Of a DNA stretch of 6,084 nt, positions 5,125 through 6,084 are shown in pieces (positions within the stretch are counted from its first letter, which is position 1; every line of letters begins with the position of its first letter). The notes beneath the pieces were generated by a model. It had not been told where the DNA came from. It did not search any database and worked only from the letters and a program-made list of their open reading frames with translations. The position numbers were made by a program, and so were the translations under genes. The DNA is from Claveliimonas sp034178805 (GTDB taxonomy: Bacteria; Bacillota; Clostridia; Lachnospirales; Lachnospiraceae). The stretch spans positions 1 to 6,084 of the forward strand of contig NZ_JBNPMZ010000038.1 of assembly GCF_050314255.1 (NCBI RefSeq), given 5' to 3'.

Positions 5125-5820
5125 TCATTTCCATGGCCGCTCTCTTCCAAGCCATCCATTTTGCTCCCAATACTCCTTTTCCACAGGCGAAGATCCCCAG
5201 CCGCTTTTCTGCATCATCCTCATCATATTAAATATGAATCTCGTCTTGATTCCAACGTGTGGTTTCTCTCTTCTGCTAAGTTTGGCAGCAATTCTGCTTG
5301 TATCCTTATCAATTTTTTCTTTTTTGGATATCCTGACTCCGTCCCAGTTCATTGCCTGAACAGCGATTCCGTACTTCGTAATAGACGGCACCCCCAAATA
5401 AAGCAAAGCATCTTCCACATCTTTCATTGCCGACTTTGGAGAGGATCCTGCCGAAGTCGAAACAATCACAGCACGCTTACTGAACATACACTTCCTCGGT
5501 CTGTGCGACATCCAGTAATCAAATGTCAGATCGATAAATACTTTCAGCGGTGCTGATACATGCGAACAGTAATTCGGTGTTGTTACAATCAACACGTCAG
5601 CATCCTTGATAACATCAAGAATAACCTTTTTCTCCTCATAGTATGGACATGCCTTTTCATCTTCAATACATTGATAACATCCCATACAAAAATGATTCAG
5701 ATTCCTCGGAAAGAAGAACTCTCTGATTTCATTATTACCGGGAATCTTATCCGCAATCATTCGTCCAATATGATACGTACTTCCCTTATGATTCTGTCCA
5801 TTCAACATTACAATTTTCAT
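5125..5820 (-). CDS. Flavodoxin-fold NAD(P)H-dependent oxidoreductase (FMN reductase family)
   Basis: This 231-aa cytoplasmic flavoprotein opens MKIVMLNGQNHKGSTYHIG: a first beta strand followed by the phosphate-binding loop for FMN (residues 7-18). A cysteine cluster, CMGCYQC (45-51) plus Cys58, is like that of iron-sulfur flavoproteins and related reductases. Then come DADVLIVTTPNYCSHVSAPL (74-93), which lines the flavin ring in this fold, and a C-terminal EKEYWEQNGWLGRERPWK tail that I associate with clostridial members. Length and motifs indicate an intact gene. The probable role is NAD(P)H-dependent reduction of flavin, quinone or a similar acceptor; the substrate cannot be told. GAGGAGA lies 7 bases before the ATG at 5820. 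It heads a short transcript with the broken acetyltransferases and has palindromes around its promoter. Confidence 0.85.
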   Translation of the reverse strand: MKIVMLNGQNHKGSTYHIGRMIADKIPGNNEIREFFFPRNLNHFCMGCYQCIEDEKACPYYEEKKVILDVIKDADVLIVTTPNYCSHVSAPLKVFIDLTFDYWMSHRPRKCMFSKRAVIVSTSAGSSPKSAMKDVEDALLYLGVPSITKYGIAVQAMNWDGVRISKKEKIDKDTSRIAAKLSRREKPHVGIKTRFIFNMMRMMQKSGWGSSPVEKEYWEQNGWLGRERPWK

Positions 5821-5887
5821 CTGCTATCTCCTCAAAATCTGATTTTTCTCAACATATTTATTCATCTAATATTCTACAAAATATTTC

Positions 5888-5946
5888 CGACTAATGATAG
5901 TCGATTATAACATACATCTGTGTCAATTTTTAAGATATTTATCTTA
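5888..5946 (-). promoter_or_regulatory. Oxidoreductase promoter region with two palindromic candidate operators
   Basis: A perfect minus-strand TATAAT occupies 5909-5904. Directly downstream is CGACTAATGATAGTCG (plus strand, 5888-5903), with perfect 6-bp arms around 4 bases, where a bound repressor would cover the transcription start. Upstream is TAAGATATTTATCTTA (5931-5946), with perfect 7-bp arms around 2 bases. The -35 is unclear: TTGACA at 5926-5921 is only 11 bp from the -10. Symmetric sites of this size suit TetR- or MarR-family dimers. No such regulator gene is in the window. Confidence 0.55.
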
Positions 5947-5965
5947 CTTATATCATAATCTCCTC

Positions 5966-5996
5966 AAAAAAGACCGGAACCACACGGATTCCGACC
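5966..5996 (-). terminator. Intrinsic terminator after the gene entering from the right (repeat copy 2)
   Basis: On the minus strand GGTCGGAATCC (5996-5986) pairs with GGTTCCGGTC (5981-5972) across a GTGT loop, with one bulged T and two G-U pairs, followed directly by six T residues. It lies just after the stop at 6001-6003 and insulates the oxidoreductase promoter. Confidence 0.78.
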
Positions 5997-6006
5997 TGTT
6001 TTACAC
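5972..6006. repeat. 35-bp hairpin repeat, copy 2
   Basis: This is the same-orientation partner of 701-735, with 32 of 35 identical. It includes the non-stem flank TGTTTTACAC, which here also contains the stop codon of the partial gene at 6001-6084. All three differences fall in the stem and keep pairing through G-U pairs. Confidence 0.7.
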
Positions 6007-6084
6007 GCGATTATCTAAGTATATTTTCATGCGACCCTTTACTACGAATGGAAAAGATTGATTTGTCGATTTGGTAAATTTACA
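6001..6084 (-). CDS. C-terminal 27 residues of an unidentified gene, cut by window edge
   Basis: One minus-strand frame is open from the window edge to the TAA at 6001-6003, reading CKFTKSTNQSFPFVVKGRMK then IYLDNRV. The other two minus frames have stops in the first 45 bases or so. Its stop lies a few bases before the hairpin terminator, the position expected for a gene end, which is the main support. The tail is too short and carries no motif I recognise, so I name no family. An open run of 27 codons can occur by chance in AT-rich DNA. Confidence 0.4.
   Translation of the reverse strand, partial: CKFTKSTNQSFPFVVKGRMKIYLDNRV

Noticed and set aside
5161..5910. Plus-strand open frames of about 116-131 codons opposite the oxidoreductase gene
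   Set aside because: They are antisense to a gene with clear flavodoxin-fold motifs, have no ribosome sites and no recognisable domains.
5904..5926. TTGACA plus TATAAT as a standard promoter pair for the oxidoreductase
   Set aside because: The spacing is 11 bp, too short for a normal sigma-70-type promoter; only the -10 is kept in the annotation.
1..6084. CRISPR array, tRNA/rRNA, insertion sequence or complete mobile element
   Set aside because: No regularly spaced repeats, no cloverleaf or rRNA-like stretch, and no transposase, integrase or relaxase motifs in any frame that I could read.

Overview
The window is AT-rich. All recognisable genes read leftward (minus strand), with AGGAGG-like ribosome sites, intrinsic terminators and Firmicutes-type protein families. 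I infer a low-GC clostridial genome, probably Lachnospiraceae, and an accessory or formerly mobile region rather than core chromosome. No rRNA, tRNA, CRISPR array, transposase or integrase is visible.

In transcription order, from high to low coordinates: (1) the last 27 codons of an unknown gene, ending in a hairpin terminator (5966-5996). (2) A flavodoxin-like NAD(P)H oxidoreductase gene with palindromes around its promoter. It is followed by the front two thirds of a RimJ/RimL-type acetyltransferase fused out of frame to the back part of a different GNAT acetyltransferase, then by a small orphan membrane-tail remnant. (3) A compact, apparently intact toxin-first HigB2/HigA2-type toxin-antitoxin module, with a palindrome set between -35 and -10 and a perfect terminator. 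(4) A lantibiotic-immunity-type operon. Its promoter carries an 11-bp-period direct repeat. The ATPase gene stops being recognisable at about residue 70 and passes straight into two out-of-frame pieces of MutE/MutG-type permease. Behind these lie a full OmpR-family response regulator and a nearly full sensor kinase, then a terminator. (5) Two small membrane-protein genes of unknown role, the last cut by the window edge.

The main theme is selective decay. Cargo enzymes and the transporter have been collapsed by internal deletions, while the toxin-antitoxin pair and the two-component regulators still look mostly functional. The kinase gene has an odd junction: it is in the same frame as the regulator across a single TAG, and its natural N-terminus has no start codon. 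A 35-bp hairpin repeat sits at both ends of the region (701-735 and 5972-6006). Its three differences all preserve pairing, so it is probably a dispersed terminator family. I see no convincing new system here; the interest lies in the decay pattern, the predicted operators and the kinase start problem.
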